The notes: generated by a model not told the origin, from the sequence alone. 64,000 nucleotides of DNA from Silicimonas algicola (GCF_003148765.1 NZ_QGGV01000005.1:1-64000), one strand, 5' to 3'. Shown: positions 53,028 through 62,420, numbered from the stretch's first letter. Translations and numbers: made by a program.

Positions 53028-53035
53028 CGCCGCTT

Positions 53036-53133
53036 CATTGGTGTTGGTGGCCCCCGCAAGGGGATGACCTGTCGCCCCGGCCAAATCCGGGGAAAGGACA
53101 ACGCCCTTCGCAAGAGCAGAAGGAGATCAGACG
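53036..53133 (+). promoter_or_regulatory. Structured rpsD leader
   Basis: Three hairpins can be drawn: CCCC-GCAA-GGGG (53052-53063, GNRA tetraloop), CCCCGG-CCAAAT-CCGGGG (53075-53092) and CCTTC (53105-53109) with GAAGG (53119-53123). The last hides the AAGGAG ribosome site before the GTG start. S4 is a known autoregulator in E. coli (at the alpha operon) and in Bacillus rpsD; autoregulation here is inference. Confidence 0.45.
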
Positions 53134-53754
53134 GTGACCAAACGCACCTCTGCCAAGTACAAACTCGACCGCCGGATGGGCGAGAACATCTGGGGCCGCC
53201 CGAAGTCCCCGGTCAACCGCCGCGAATACGGCCCCGGCCAGCACGGCCAGCGCCGCAAGGGCAAGGTGTCCGACTTCGGCCTCCAGCTTCGCGCCAAGCA
53301 GAAGCTCAAGGGCTATTACGGCGACCTGACCGAGAAGCAGTTCAAGAAGATCTTCGTCGAGGCCGAGCGTCAGCGCGGTGACACGGGCGAGCTTCTGATC
53401 GGCCTCCTCGAGCGCCGTCTCGACGCCGTCGTGTACCGCTCGAAGTTCGTGCCGACCATCTTCGCCGCGCGCCAGTTCGTGAACCACGGCCACGTGACGG
53501 TGAACGGCCAGCGCGTCAACATCGCGTCCTACCGCGTCGGTGAGGGCGATGTCGTCGAGGTCCGCGACAAGTCCAAGCAGATGGCGCTGGTGCTGGAAGC
53601 CGCAGGGCTGCCCGAGCGCGACGTGCCCGACTATCTCGAGGTCGACCACTCCAAGATGAAGGCCACCTTCGTGCGCACGCCCGGTCTCTCGGACGTGCCC
53701 TACCCGGTCCTGATGGAGCCGAACCTGGTCATCGAATATTACGCGCAGAACTGA
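53134..53754 (+). CDS. rpsD: 30S ribosomal protein S4
   Basis: 206 residues from a [22 protein letters not shown] start, [35 protein letters not shown]-type body ([20 protein letters not shown]) and the S4 RNA-binding domain [35 protein letters not shown]. An early assembly protein of the small subunit. Stand-alone gene with its own promoter and terminator, as usual in alphaproteobacteria. Confidence 0.96.
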   Translation: MTKRTSAKYKLDRRMGENIWGRPKSPVNRREYGPGQHGQRRKGKVSDFGLQLRAKQKLKGYYGDLTEKQFKKIFVEAERQRGDTGELLIGLLERRLDAVVYRSKFVPTIFAARQFVNHGHVTVNGQRVNIASYRVGEGDVVEVRDKSKQMALVLEAAGLPERDVPDYLEVDHSKMKATFVRTPGLSDVPYPVLMEPNLVIEYYAQN

Positions 53755-53779
53755 TTTCGGTCTGTTGCGGAGAGACAGG

Positions 53780-53806
53780 GGCCGCCCTCCGGGGCGGCCT
53801 TTTTTG
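53780..53806 (+). terminator. Intrinsic terminator of rpsD
   Basis: Perfect eight-base stem GGCCGCCC / GGGCGGCC with a TCCG tetraloop, followed by a run of seven T with no interruption. The clearest intrinsic terminator in the window. Confidence 0.92.
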
Positions 53807-53942
53807 TGCTTGATGTTTCGGAGGCGCGAACGACAGGTGTATTCAGGGAACGACTGTTCTGAACCATTCTAGGTGGCATATTATCTGAACTATTGGCAGT
53901 ATCCTGGGGCGCACTTCAATTCTTGCACCCCTTTGGACTGCT

Positions 53943-54239
53943 ATGAAGACCATCCCTGAAATTCGTCTCGAAATGAAACCGAAGACACGAGAAGCGAAGG
54001 CTGTCGTCGGTTTCGACTGGGCAGAAGACGGCGTGGGGAAGAGGTCTAAAATTGGTGGTCGCCCCGATTTTCTGCAGGGAAGGGAAGACGTTGGCTGTGA
54101 TAGCTGTGGCGAGGAAATGACGTTCTTCGCGCAGCTAGATTCTGTCGGAGATGAGATCTGTTTTGCCGACGTTGGCATGGTCTTCGTCTTCGTTTGTTTT
54201 GACTGCTTTAGGACAAAGTCTCTGATCCAGTCCGGATGA
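53943..54239 (+). CDS. Small YwqG-like (DUF1963-like) protein, AT-rich orphan
   Basis: 98 residues. KIGGRPDFLQ, a CDSCGEEMTFFAQLDSVGD zinc-knuckle-like segment and FADVGMVFVFVCFDCFRTKS follow the order GG-P-(W/F)-(I/L)Q, CP-CG--M-FL-QLDS, GD-G-LYVF-C--C seen in YwqG family proteins. The four cysteines likely bind zinc. Base composition is AT-richer than around it, and it stands alone between the rpsD terminator and an ABC operon, suggesting acquisition. A reverse-strand frame over it is considered a shadow. Confidence 0.62.
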   Translation: MKTIPEIRLEMKPKTREAKAVVGFDWAEDGVGKRSKIGGRPDFLQGREDVGCDSCGEEMTFFAQLDSVGDEICFADVGMVFVFVCFDCFRTKSLIQSG

Positions 54240-54377
54240 CCGATGCGTCTGCGCAAAACCAATAATGCTAGGTAATGCCCCCCACATCCCGCACCCCCGC
54301 AGCCCCCTCTCTACTGAAATGATCGGTTCACTTTTCTGCCGATGGCGTTAACTTGCGCCTCGACGACGGAGTTTCCC

Positions 54378-55307
54378 ATGACGGCAATCGTTGAGGTCGA
54401 GCACCTCAAAAAGACTTATGACAGCGGGTTCGAGGCGCTGAAGGGCATCGACCTGACCATCGAGCAGGGCGAGATCCTGGCACTTCTCGGCCCGAACGGC
54501 GCGGGCAAGACGACGCTGATCTCGGCCGTCTGCGGCATCACTGCGCCGACCGACGGCAAGGTCAGGGTGGGCGGTCACGACATCCAGGACGACTGGCGGG
54601 CGGCGCGCAAGCTCATTGGCCTCGTCCCGCAGGAAATCAACCTCGAACCGTTCGAGCTGGTGATGAACACCGTGCGCTTCTCACGCGGACTGTTCGGCCG
54701 GCCCCGCAACGATGCGCTGATCGAGAAAATCCTTCGCGACCTGTCGCTGTGGGACAAGAAAGACTCGCGTATCAACGCGTTGTCGGGCGGCATGAAGCGC
54801 CGGGTGCTGATCGCCAAGGCTCTGTCGCACGAGCCGCGCGTCCTCTTCCTCGACGAGCCCACGGCGGGCGTCGACGTGGAACTTCGCCGCGACATGTGGC
54901 GCATCGTCGAGACGCTGCGCGCCGACGGCGTCACGATCATCCTGACGACCCACTACATCGAAGAGGCCGAGGCCATCGCCGACCGCATCGGCATCATCAG
55001 CGGCGGTCAGCTTCTCCTGGTCGAGGAGAAGGCGGCGCTGATGAAGCGGCTCGCCAAGAAAGAGCTTCGCATAGACCTTCAGTCGCCGGTGGACCATATC
55101 CCCGAGACCCTGTCGGCCTTCGACCTGCGCCGCGCCGACGACGGCCGCGCATTGATCTACACCTACGACACCACGGGCGAGCGGACCGGGATCACCCGGC
55201 TTCTGGGCGCGGTGCAGGCGGCGGGGCTGACGCTTGCCGACATTCGCACCAGCCAGAGCTCGCTCGAGGAAATCTTCGTCGACATCGTGAAGGACGGCGG
55301 CAAATGA
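54378..55307 (+). CDS. ABC-2 type transporter ATP-binding protein
   Basis: 309 residues. Walker [12 protein letters not shown], signature [20 protein letters not shown], Walker [13 protein letters not shown] and H-loop [17 protein letters not shown]. The C-terminal about 80 residues are the usual accessory domain of drug/polysaccharide exporters (CcmA/YadG type). The ATG chosen precedes [15 protein letters not shown] overlap with its permease gene. Substrate unknown. Confidence 0.92.
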   Translation: MTAIVEVEHLKKTYDSGFEALKGIDLTIEQGEILALLGPNGAGKTTLISAVCGITAPTDGKVRVGGHDIQDDWRAARKLIGLVPQEINLEPFELVMNTVRFSRGLFGRPRNDALIEKILRDLSLWDKKDSRINALSGGMKRRVLIAKALSHEPRVLFLDEPTAGVDVELRRDMWRIVETLRADGVTIILTTHYIEEAEAIADRIGIISGGQLLLVEEKAALMKRLAKKELRIDLQSPVDHIPETLSAFDLRRADDGRALIYTYDTTGERTGITRLLGAVQAAGLTLADIRTSQSSLEEIFVDIVKDGGK

Positions 55308-56065
55308 ACTGGACAGGCATATTCGCCATCTGGCGTTTCGAGATGGCGCGCTTCTTCAGGTCGATCATCCAGTCGGTGGTCTCCCCGGTGGTCTCGACCT
55401 CGCTGTATTTCGTCGTCTTCGGCGCCGCCATCGGCAGCCGGATTCAGGAGGTCGAGGGGGTACCCTACGGCGCCTTCATCGTGCCTGGACTCATCATGCT
55501 GACGGTCCTGCAGCAGTCGATCCAGAACGCGGCTTTCGGGATCTATTTCCCCAAGTTCATCGGCACGATCTTCGAGGTGCTGTCGGCCCCCATCTCGGCC
55601 TTCGAGATCGTCATGGGATATGTGGGCGCGGCGGCGGCGAAGGCGATCCTGATCGGCCTCATCATCCTTCTGACCTCGTTCTTCTTCGTCGACGTCCGCA
55701 TCGCGCATCCCTTTTGGATGCTCGCGTTCCTGGTGATGACCGCCGTCAGCTTCTCGCTTCTGGGCTTCATCCTGGGGATCTGGGCAAAAAGCTTCGAGCA
55801 GCTCAATATCGTTCCGCTTCTGGTCGTGACGCCTCTCGTGTTCCTTGGGGGCTCGTTCTACTCGGTGTCGATGCTGCCGCCCTTCTGGGAGGCGGTGTCG
55901 CACTTCAACCCGGTACTCTACCTCGTGTCCGGGTTCCGCTGGTCGTTCTTCGGAATGGCCGACGTGCCTATCGGCGCGAGCCTCGCGGCGATCCTGATCT
56001 TCACCTGCGCCTGTCTTGCGATCGTCTGGTGGATCTTCCGCACCGGCTACCGGATCAAGAGCTGA
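55304..56065 (+). CDS. ABC-2 type transporter permease
   Basis: 253 residues, six membrane helices. The ABC2_membrane domain is visible in [42 protein letters not shown] and [22 protein letters not shown], close to E. coli YadH. It forms a two-gene exporter with the preceding ATPase. Convergent with the PfkB gene, seven bases apart. Confidence 0.92.
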   Translation: MNWTGIFAIWRFEMARFFRSIIQSVVSPVVSTSLYFVVFGAAIGSRIQEVEGVPYGAFIVPGLIMLTVLQQSIQNAAFGIYFPKFIGTIFEVLSAPISAFEIVMGYVGAAAAKAILIGLIILLTSFFFVDVRIAHPFWMLAFLVMTAVSFSLLGFILGIWAKSFEQLNIVPLLVVTPLVFLGGSFYSVSMLPPFWEAVSHFNPVLYLVSGFRWSFFGMADVPIGASLAAILIFTCACLAIVWWIFRTGYRIKS

Positions 56066-56072
56066 GCGGGGC

Positions 56073-57023
56073 CTAGAGCCGGACGACCACGCAATCCTCG
56101 AGCTGGCGCCGCGTCGTCTCGCGGTCGCAGAGGCGCGTGGCCTCGGTCATGGTCGCGGCGCTGGCGGCGGCCACGCCCCATCTGAGGCAGTCCTCGGGCG
56201 TCGCCTGGCCGGCCAGCGCGTTGGTGAAGGCGCCGACGAAGCTGTCGCCCGCGCCCACCTTCGAGACGACGGGAACAGGCGGGCTGACCGCGTGCCAGGC
56301 CCCGGTCGTATCGGCCATGACCGACCCGTCCGAACCACGCGCGACAATGACGATGCGGGCGACGCCGGTACGAACGAGGCCCTGCGCGAACTCGGCCGTG
56401 TCCTCGCGCGTCGGCAGGGGACGCCCCGCCAATTCCTCGCCTTCCTCGCCGTTCATGCGCAGGACGTAGAGCGCATCGTGGGGGCGTTCGGCGAGGTGAA
56501 ACAGCGCCGGGCCCGAGGTATCGACGATCAGACGCGCGCCGCGTCCCGCGACGTGGTCGGCAAGGATCGAAGGGAAGTCCTTGGCGACGCCCGGCGGCTG
56601 GCTGCCCGAGAGAACCACGAGGGTATCCTCGCCCGTGGCCTGGTCGACCGAGTTGAGCGCGCGGGGTACGTCGCTGTCCTGCCAGATCGGGCCGGGCATG
56701 ACGAAGCGGTACTGTTCGCCGCTCTCGCGGTCGATGACGGACATCGACTGGCGCGTCTCGCCGGGGCCCTGGAAGGCGACCGTGGGCACGCCTTCCAATG
56801 CTAGAAGCTGGAGAAGATGCGCGCCGGTCGCGCCGCCGATGGCGACGAGCGCCGTGGCCTGGCCGCCGAGCAGCTTGATCGCGCGGGCGACGTTGATGCC
56901 GCCGCCGCCGGGGTCGATCTGGGGATCGGTGCAGCGCAGCTTGGGGCCGGGCTCGATGCTGGCGGCGGTGGTCGAGAAGTCCACCGTCGGGTTCAGCGTG
57001 ATGGTCAGGATGTGCGATTTCAT
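56073..57023 (-). CDS. PfkB family hexose-phosphate kinase (1-phosphofructokinase-like)
   Basis: 316 residues from the ATG before KSHILTITLNPTVD, with GGAGGCG in front; an ATG six codons upstream is possible. Motifs: IDPGGGGINVARAIKLLGG (PfkB signature 1) and VSKVGAGDSFVGAFTNAL (signature 2, catalytic Asp). Close to E. coli Pfk-2 and FruK/LacC; fructose 6-phosphate or a related sugar phosphate is the likely substrate. No PTS or sugar operon beside it. Confidence 0.85.
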   Translation of the reverse strand: MKSHILTITLNPTVDFSTTAASIEPGPKLRCTDPQIDPGGGGINVARAIKLLGGQATALVAIGGATGAHLLQLLALEGVPTVAFQGPGETRQSMSVIDRESGEQYRFVMPGPIWQDSDVPRALNSVDQATGEDTLVVLSGSQPPGVAKDFPSILADHVAGRGARLIVDTSGPALFHLAERPHDALYVLRMNGEEGEELAGRPLPTREDTAEFAQGLVRTGVARIVIVARGSDGSVMADTTGAWHAVSPPVPVVSKVGAGDSFVGAFTNALAGQATPEDCLRWGVAAASAATMTEATRLCDRETTRRQLEDCVVVRL

Positions 57024-57085
57024 GGGCGCCGCCTCCGGCATCCTTCATCGCCCGTTAGCGCCACCAGTGCAAGCCGGCTTCCGCT

Positions 57086-58405
57086 TCAGCCCGGTTTGCG
57101 CGTCAAAAGCGGCATGACGTCGGCCATCTCGGGGCCTCTCGTCTCGCCGGTGATGGCCAAACGCAGCGGCATGAAAAGACCCTTGCCCTTGCGGCCCGTC
57201 TCGAACTTCACGACGTTAGTCCACTGGCTCCACGTCTCGGCTGTGTAGGGCGGCTCGGGCAGCAGGGCGAGGGCGGTCGCGACGAACTCGCGGTCCTCCT
57301 CGGCGACGATCGGAGTCGCACCGCCCGTGAACACCGGCCACCAGCGGCCCGCGTCGGCGCGGATGTCGACGTTGCCGCGAACGGCCTGCCAGTAGGCGTC
57401 GCGGCGGTCAGCGGGGACGCCCGCCGCATCCAGTTCGGCGTCGACATCCGAGGCGTCGAGCGACTGGATAACGCGAGCGGTCAGCGGCTTCAGGTCCTCG
57501 GCGTCGAACTTGGTGGGCGCCGCACCGAAGGCCGAGAGGTCGAAGCCCTCGATCAACTCGTCGAGGTTTCCGCGCAACTCCACAGGCTGCGACGACCCGA
57601 GCCGCGCCATCAGCGACAGCAGCGCCATCGGCTCGATCCCCTGCGCGCGCAGGTCGCGCAGCGACAGGGTGCCAAGCCGCTTCGACAGCGCCTCGCCCTG
57701 CGGGCCGGTCAGAAGCGAATGGTGCGCGAAGCGCGGCGGGGTGCCGCCCAGGGCCTCGATGATCTGGATCTGGGTCGCCGTGTTGGTGACGTGGTCTGCG
57801 CCCCGCACGATGTCAGTCACGCCCATGTCGATGTCGTCGACCGACGAGGCGAAGGTATAGAGAACCTGCCCGTCCTGCCGGATCAGCACCGGGTCCGACA
57901 CCGACGCCGCATCGATCGAGATGGGTCCAAGGATGCCGTCGGTCCATTCGATCCGCTCGTGGTCGAGACGGAAGCGCCACACGCCTTGCCCACGCTCGGC
58001 GCGCATCTTCTCGCGGTCGGCGTCCGACAGCGCCAGCGCCGAGCGGTCGTAGACCGGGGGCTTGCCCATGTTGAGCTGCTTCTTGCGCTTCAGGTCCAGT
58101 TCGGTCGGCGTCTCCCACGCCTCGTAGAAGCGCCCCATGTCGCGCAGGCGCTGCGCCTCTTCGGCATAGCGGTCCAGCCGCAGCGACTGGCGCTCGACGC
58201 GGTCCCAGGTCAGGCCCAGCCATTCCAGGTCCTGCTTCAGGGCGTCGACGTATTCTTCCTTCGACCGCTCGGGGTCGGTGTCGTCGATGCGCAGGATGAA
58301 GGTGCCGCCGGACTTGCGGGCGATCAGCCAGTTGAACAGCGCCGTGCGCAGGTTGCCGATGTGGATGTAGCCGGTCGGCGAGGGCGCGAAGCGGGTCGTG
58401 GTCAT
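57086..58405 (-). CDS. gltX: Glutamyl-tRNA synthetase (second, short type)
   Basis: 439 residues. Class I motifs: RFAPSPTGYIHIGNLRTAL (HIGH-like HIGN at 15-18) and EALSKRLG (KMSKS-like, about residue 240). Alphaproteobacteria often have two GluRS; this length and the missing zinc cysteines fit the shorter form. Whether it charges tRNA-Glu, tRNA-Gln or both cannot be told. Cytosolic. Confidence 0.92.
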   Translation of the reverse strand: MTTTRFAPSPTGYIHIGNLRTALFNWLIARKSGGTFILRIDDTDPERSKEEYVDALKQDLEWLGLTWDRVERQSLRLDRYAEEAQRLRDMGRFYEAWETPTELDLKRKKQLNMGKPPVYDRSALALSDADREKMRAERGQGVWRFRLDHERIEWTDGILGPISIDAASVSDPVLIRQDGQVLYTFASSVDDIDMGVTDIVRGADHVTNTATQIQIIEALGGTPPRFAHHSLLTGPQGEALSKRLGTLSLRDLRAQGIEPMALLSLMARLGSSQPVELRGNLDELIEGFDLSAFGAAPTKFDAEDLKPLTARVIQSLDASDVDAELDAAGVPADRRDAYWQAVRGNVDIRADAGRWWPVFTGGATPIVAEEDREFVATALALLPEPPYTAETWSQWTNVVKFETGRKGKGLFMPLRLAITGETRGPEMADVMPLLTRKPG

Positions 58406-58463
58406 GGGGCTCTCCTTGCGGGGGGAGGCTTTTTCACAAGGTCGCGCGAATGTCCATCAGGGA

Positions 58464-58885
58464 TCAGGTGGGCAGGACGGGCCAGTGCGTCGCGAGGTCT
58501 TCGAGACCTGCGCGGATCAACTCTTCAAGCACGTCCATGTCAATATCCTCGAGCTTGTTCACGTAGAGGCAGGATTTGCCTGTCTTGTGCTTGCCGAGCC
58601 GTGCCAGGATCGGGCCGAAGTCGGCATACCCGGGCAGGATGTAGATCGAAAGCTTCGCGGCCCGCGGCGAGAAACCGGTTGCCAGGTAGCGGCCGGCATG
58701 GCCGCGGGCGTAGGTGTAGTCGTAGCTGCCGTAGCCCACGATGCCCGAGGGCCACAGACGGGGCGTGAAGCCCGTCACACTCCGGCAGAGCGCATCGAGG
58801 GCTGCGCTTCGTCGCGCCTGCGGTCGGTTTCGACGGCGGCGAGAAAGGCGGCGACGTCGGGTTCGCTAGGATGCGCGGTGGTCAT
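58464..58885 (-). pseudogene. DUF1801 protein gene broken by a single-base frameshift
   Basis: ATG at 58883-58885 opens MTTAHPSEPDVAAFLAAVET then DRRRDEAQP and soon stops. Switching phase after GACGAAGCGCAG gives LDALCRSVTGFTPRLWPSG, GYGSYDYTYARGHAGRYLAT, GFSPRAAKLSIYILPGY and LGKHKTGKSCLYV, the DUF1801 body, to the stop at 58464. One base has been lost (expected GCC after CAG). A GTG at 58778 could still make a truncated protein. A sequencing error is possible. Confidence 0.75.
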
Positions 58886-58961
58886 TCCACGATCTTACTG
58901 CCTGTGGGCAAGTGCGTCACGGGCTCTGGCGCGGGACGGGCGACCTGCATAGGTAGGCCTG

Positions 58962-59366
58962 ATGGATTGGACCCAGGCGACCGCCCCCGACGCAGCAGAT
59001 ATCGAAGCGATGGCTCTTGCCGCCATCGCGGCACTTCCGGACGAGTTCAGGCTGCCGGCACGCGGCGTCGCGCTGCAGGTCGAGGACTTCGCGTCGGAGG
59101 AACTGCTGGACGAATTAGACATCGAGGATCCGTTCGAGCTGACGGGCCTTTATGACGGCATTCCCCTGATCGAGAAGTCGGTGTCGGACCAGCCGCACAG
59201 GCCGGATGCGATCTGGCTGTTCCGGCGGCCGATCCTGGACGAATGGATACAGCGGGGCGACGTGACGCTGGCCGAACTGGTGGGCCATGTCGTGGTCCAC
59301 GAGCTGGCGCATCACTTCGGTTGGTCCGACAGCGACATCGCCACCATCGATGAATGGTGGACCTGA
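58962..59366 (+). CDS. Metallopeptidase family protein (minimal zincin, PF06262)
   Basis: 134 residues. HELAHHFGWSDSDI near the C-terminus is a HExxHxxGxxD zinc site; the N-terminal half contains LPDEFRLPARGVALQVEDFA and FELTGLYDGIPLIEKSV, standard for this family. No signal peptide. Substrate and proteolytic activity are unproven for the family. Confidence 0.88.
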   Translation: MDWTQATAPDAADIEAMALAAIAALPDEFRLPARGVALQVEDFASEELLDELDIEDPFELTGLYDGIPLIEKSVSDQPHRPDAIWLFRRPILDEWIQRGDVTLAELVGHVVVHELAHHFGWSDSDIATIDEWWT

Positions 59367-59474
59367 TGCTAACGCGCACTCACCCATGCGTGATCGCACA
59401 GGCTCATTCTGTGGAAAGGCCCCGGTGCCGCGCTAGACTGCTGACCTGACGTCAACGTCTCAGGGAGCACTTCA

Positions 59475-60401
59475 ATGATAAATCCGACCTTCTCGCGCCG
59501 TACCCTTCTGGGGGGCGCCGCGGCCCTGCCATTTGCCGCAGCCGTCCGCCCGGCCTTCGCCGCCGCCCACATGGGCGAGTCGCAGAACGCCGTGCAGAAC
59601 ACTTTCGCGCTGGGCGACTTCCAGGTGTCGACCCTTCTGGCCGGGACGCGGACCGTCGAGGACATCCAGTCGATCTTCGGCACCAACGTGCCGCCCGAGG
59701 AATTCGAGCAGGTCAGCCAGCAGAATTTCATCCCGGCCGACAAGGCGCAGTTCTTCTTCACCCCGACGGTGGTGCGGACCGGGAACGAGACGGTCCTCTT
59801 CGACACCGGTCCCTCTCCCGTGGGCATGGTTGCGGCCCTTGCCGCCGCCGGTCTGACACCCGAGGAGATCGACGTCGTCGTCCTCACGCACATGCACGGC
59901 GATCACATCGGCGGCATGGCGGGAGAGGGCGGGGCGGCCACCTTCCCGAACGCGCGATATGTCACGGGGCAGGTCGAGTTCGATCACTGGAACGGCACCG
60001 AGGACGAGAACTTCGCGGCCAAGGTGAAGCCCTTCGCCGAGCAGTTCACCTTCCTCAACGATGGCGGCAGCGTTGTGTCCGGCCTGACGGCGGTCGAGGC
60101 GTTCGGCCACACACCCGGTCACATGGCCTACATGCTGGAATCGGGCGGCGAGCAGGTGCTGGTGATGGCCGACACGGCGAACCATTACGTCTGGTCGCTG
60201 GCCTATCCCGAGTGGGAGGTCCGTTTCGACGCGGACAAGGCGATGGCGGCGGAGACTCGCAAGAAGATCCTCGGCATGGTCGCAGCGGACCGTCATCCGC
60301 TGATCGGCTATCACATGCCCTTCCCCGGAATGGGCTATGTCACCGAGGAAGGACCGGGCATGTTCCACTATGTGCCCACGACCTATCAGATGATGCTGTG
60401 A
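59475..60401 (+). CDS. Exported MBL-fold metallo-hydrolase
   Basis: 308 residues. Twin-arginine signal SRRTLLGGAAALPFAAAVRPAFA, so it is probably folded with metal before export. Metal motif THMHGDHIGG (about 138-147), then GHTPGHMAYM and ADTAN, and a final IGYHMPFPGMGY. Quinolone-response/lactonase-like MBL enzymes share this layout; an acyl-homoserine-lactone lactonase activity is possible but not indicated specifically. Confidence 0.87.
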   Translation: MINPTFSRRTLLGGAAALPFAAAVRPAFAAAHMGESQNAVQNTFALGDFQVSTLLAGTRTVEDIQSIFGTNVPPEEFEQVSQQNFIPADKAQFFFTPTVVRTGNETVLFDTGPSPVGMVAALAAAGLTPEEIDVVVLTHMHGDHIGGMAGEGGAATFPNARYVTGQVEFDHWNGTEDENFAAKVKPFAEQFTFLNDGGSVVSGLTAVEAFGHTPGHMAYMLESGGEQVLVMADTANHYVWSLAYPEWEVRFDADKAMAAETRKKILGMVAADRHPLIGYHMPFPGMGYVTEEGPGMFHYVPTTYQMML

Positions 60402-60431
60402 TCCGAAGGTTTCGCATGCGAAACCAATGAA

Positions 60432-60986
60432 TTAAGGGTTAACGCCCTTCAGGGCGAGGTGGCGGTCCACAAGGGCCGTCTCCTCGTCCGTCAGGCACTG
60501 GTGCCTTGGGTAGCGAGGCGCGTCGCGGTCGTTCAGGACGGGGGCGTCCCAGCCGTCCGTCGTGTCGAAGAACCTCTGCACGCCGCCCTCTCCGAACTCG
60601 CGCAGGAAGCCCTGCACCACCACGTCGATGTAGGACAGAAGCACCGGGCGCATGGTCGTCGCGGGCCGGTGCATGTCGTCGGGCGCGTGGTAGATGTGGA
60701 TCTCGGGTTGCCCGCCGAGGGCATGGGCGACGCCCGTGGCCATGACGCGGGCGTAAGCATGTTCGCGCATGTCCAGCGCGGACCAGTCGCCGCCGGGAAC
60801 GCGCGCCATCAGCCCGTCGATCTGGTCCTCGGGCGCCGGCACGGCGGTCAGGAAGGCGACCTCGCGGCCCTCGACATGCCGCCAGGCGCGGCGCCAGCCC
60901 GATATGCTCGCAGGATGCGCCTCGGCATAGGTGTGGGTCGCCCGGTTCACGAGGCTGCCGTATCCGAAGAACCAGGGACCATCCAT
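60432..60986 (-). CDS. Gamma-glutamylcyclotransferase-like protein
   Basis: 184 residues from the ATG before DGPWFFGYGSLVN, the (F/Y)GYGS(L) nucleotide-like loop of the GGCT fold. The catalytic Glu position is not resolved by eye. Later YIDVVVQGFLREFGEGGVQRFF and DTTDGWDAP are typical of the Rhodobacterales version. The reaction is unconfirmed. Divergent from the gcv operon; its start lies 77 bases from the riboswitch. Confidence 0.78.
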   Translation of the reverse strand: MDGPWFFGYGSLVNRATHTYAEAHPASISGWRRAWRHVEGREVAFLTAVPAPEDQIDGLMARVPGGDWSALDMREHAYARVMATGVAHALGGQPEIHIYHAPDDMHRPATTMRPVLLSYIDVVVQGFLREFGEGGVQRFFDTTDGWDAPVLNDRDAPRYPRHQCLTDEETALVDRHLALKGVNP

Positions 60987-61062
60987 GCGGCGAGGTTTGG
61001 CGTGGGCGGGGGCGTGATGCAAGATCTTGCCAGCGCGCGCGGAACCGGCGTATCCCTGAACT

Positions 61063-61222
61063 GCGCGACGGGAGAATCCGGGTTCGACCCGGTGCCGAAG
61101 GAGCAACCGCCCCGGTAAACTCTCAGGCCAACGGACCGCCGCGTGACGGACACTCTGGAGAGACCCCGCGATCGGGGCGCCGAAGGGATAGCGATCTCAG
61201 GCGAAGGGACAGAGGGGGCGCC
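61063..61222 (+). ncRNA. Tandem glycine riboswitch controlling the gcv operon
   Basis: Two glycine aptamers in series. The first has GGGAGA, GTGCCGAAGGAGCAACC and CTCTCAGGCCAACGGACCG; the second has CTGGAGAGACCCC, GCGCCGAAGGGATAGC and TCTCAGGCGAAGGGACAGAG. GCCGAAGG and CTCAGG-(n)-GGAC are the conserved glycine-aptamer core. Downstream to the gcvT ATG at 61287 lies GGCAAGGCCGTTGCCCGAGA, part of a possible expression platform. In this class glycine binding usually turns gcv expression on. Confidence 0.95.
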
Positions 61223-61286
61223 AGAGGGCAAGGCCGTTGCCCGAGAGGTGCCCGACGCATCGGCCGTCGGCGGGAAGAGGGTTGCG

Positions 61287-62405
61287 ATGCCTGAGCTGAA
61301 GCGGACACCGCTCTACGATCTGCACACATCGCTCGGCGCGAAGATCGTGCCGTTCGCGGGTTACGACATGCCGGTGCAATATGGTCTGGGGGTGCTCAAG
61401 GAGCACCTTTGGACGCGGCAGCATGCCGGGCTTTTCGACGTGAGCCACATGGGGCAGGCGCGGCTGGTGCCTGAGGGGTCGGTGTCGGACGCGGCGCTGG
61501 CTCTCGAGACGCTGGTGCCGGTCGACGTGCTTGGGCTGAAGGAAGGGCGGCAGCGCTATGCTCTTTTCACCGACGACGAAGGCGGGATTCTCGACGACCT
61601 GATGGTCGCGAACCGGGGCGATCACCTGTTCGTCGTCGTGAACGCGGCCTGCAAGGACGACGACATCGCGCACATGCAGGCGGGTCTTGGCGGTCCGGTC
61701 TCGGTCGAGCCGGTGACGGACCGCGGGCTTCTGGCGTTGCAGGGACCGGAGGCCGAGGCGGCGCTGGCTCGGCTTGTGCCCGGGGTTGCGGGCCTGCGCT
61801 TCATGGACGTTGCAACCTTCGACTGGGAGGGCGCGGAACTTTGGGTGTCGCGGTCGGGCTATACCGGCGAGGACGGGTTCGAGATCTCGGTGCCAGAGGG
61901 CCGGACCGTGGGCCTTGCCGAAGCGCTGCTGGCGATGGATGAGGTCGAGGCGATCGGCCTCGGCGCGCGGGATTCCCTGCGGCTGGAAGCGGGGATGTGC
62001 CTCTATGGGCACGACATTGACCGCACCACCTCTCCGGTCGAGGCGGCCTTGGAGTGGGCAATCCAGAAGGTACGCCGGCGGGGCGGGGATCGTGCGGGCG
62101 GCTTTCCCGGCGCGGACCGCATCCTGGAGGAACTTGAGACCGGGGCGGCACGGCGTCGCGTCGGGCTTCTGCCCGACGGACGCGCGCCGATGCGCGAGGG
62201 GACCGAGCTTTTCGTGGGCGATACGCGGATCGGGTCCGTCACCTCGGGCGGCTTCGCACCGTCGCTCGAACGGCCCGTGAGCATGGGCTATGTTTCAACC
62301 GACCATGCCGCGACCGGCACGGGCGTCGAGGCGGAGGTGCGCGGCAAGCGCCTGCCCGCCACCGTCGCCGACCTGCCGTTCCGGCCCTCGACCTACAAAC
62401 GCTGA
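61287..62405 (+). CDS. gcvT: Aminomethyltransferase, glycine cleavage T-protein
   Basis: 372 residues from the ATG before PELKRTPLYDLHTSLGAKIV. Transfers the methylene group from the H-protein lipoyl arm to tetrahydrofolate, releasing ammonia. Motifs: PFAGYDMPVQYG, AGLFDVSHMGQ, LDDLMV and GYTGEDGFEI. The frame is open to 61143, but that part is the riboswitch and is not coding. Confidence 0.95.
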   Translation: MPELKRTPLYDLHTSLGAKIVPFAGYDMPVQYGLGVLKEHLWTRQHAGLFDVSHMGQARLVPEGSVSDAALALETLVPVDVLGLKEGRQRYALFTDDEGGILDDLMVANRGDHLFVVVNAACKDDDIAHMQAGLGGPVSVEPVTDRGLLALQGPEAEAALARLVPGVAGLRFMDVATFDWEGAELWVSRSGYTGEDGFEISVPEGRTVGLAEALLAMDEVEAIGLGARDSLRLEAGMCLYGHDIDRTTSPVEAALEWAIQKVRRRGGDRAGGFPGADRILEELETGAARRRVGLLPDGRAPMREGTELFVGDTRIGSVTSGGFAPSLERPVSMGYVSTDHAATGTGVEAEVRGKRLPATVADLPFRPSTYKR

Positions 62406-62420
62406 GAAGGATCAGACGCG

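Noticed and set aside
53843-54262. Reverse-strand frame opposite the YwqG-like gene
   Set aside because: The plus-strand frame has recognisable GG-P-FLQ and CxxC blocks; the reverse frame does not resemble any family.
59380-59402. A third GTGATCGCAC palindrome upstream of the MBL hydrolase gene
   Set aside because: It is a single copy without a partner at 20-21 bp, so it was not counted with the sucC and sdhC pairs.
61070-61100. GGTTCGACC segment resembling a tRNA T-arm
   Set aside because: It is the P2-type hairpin of the first glycine aptamer; no acceptor stem or anticodon arm surrounds it. No other tRNA-like fold was found.
61143-61286. N-terminal extension of gcvT from an upstream ATG
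   Set aside because: The sequence is the tandem glycine riboswitch and the T-protein family starts at the ATG at 61287.
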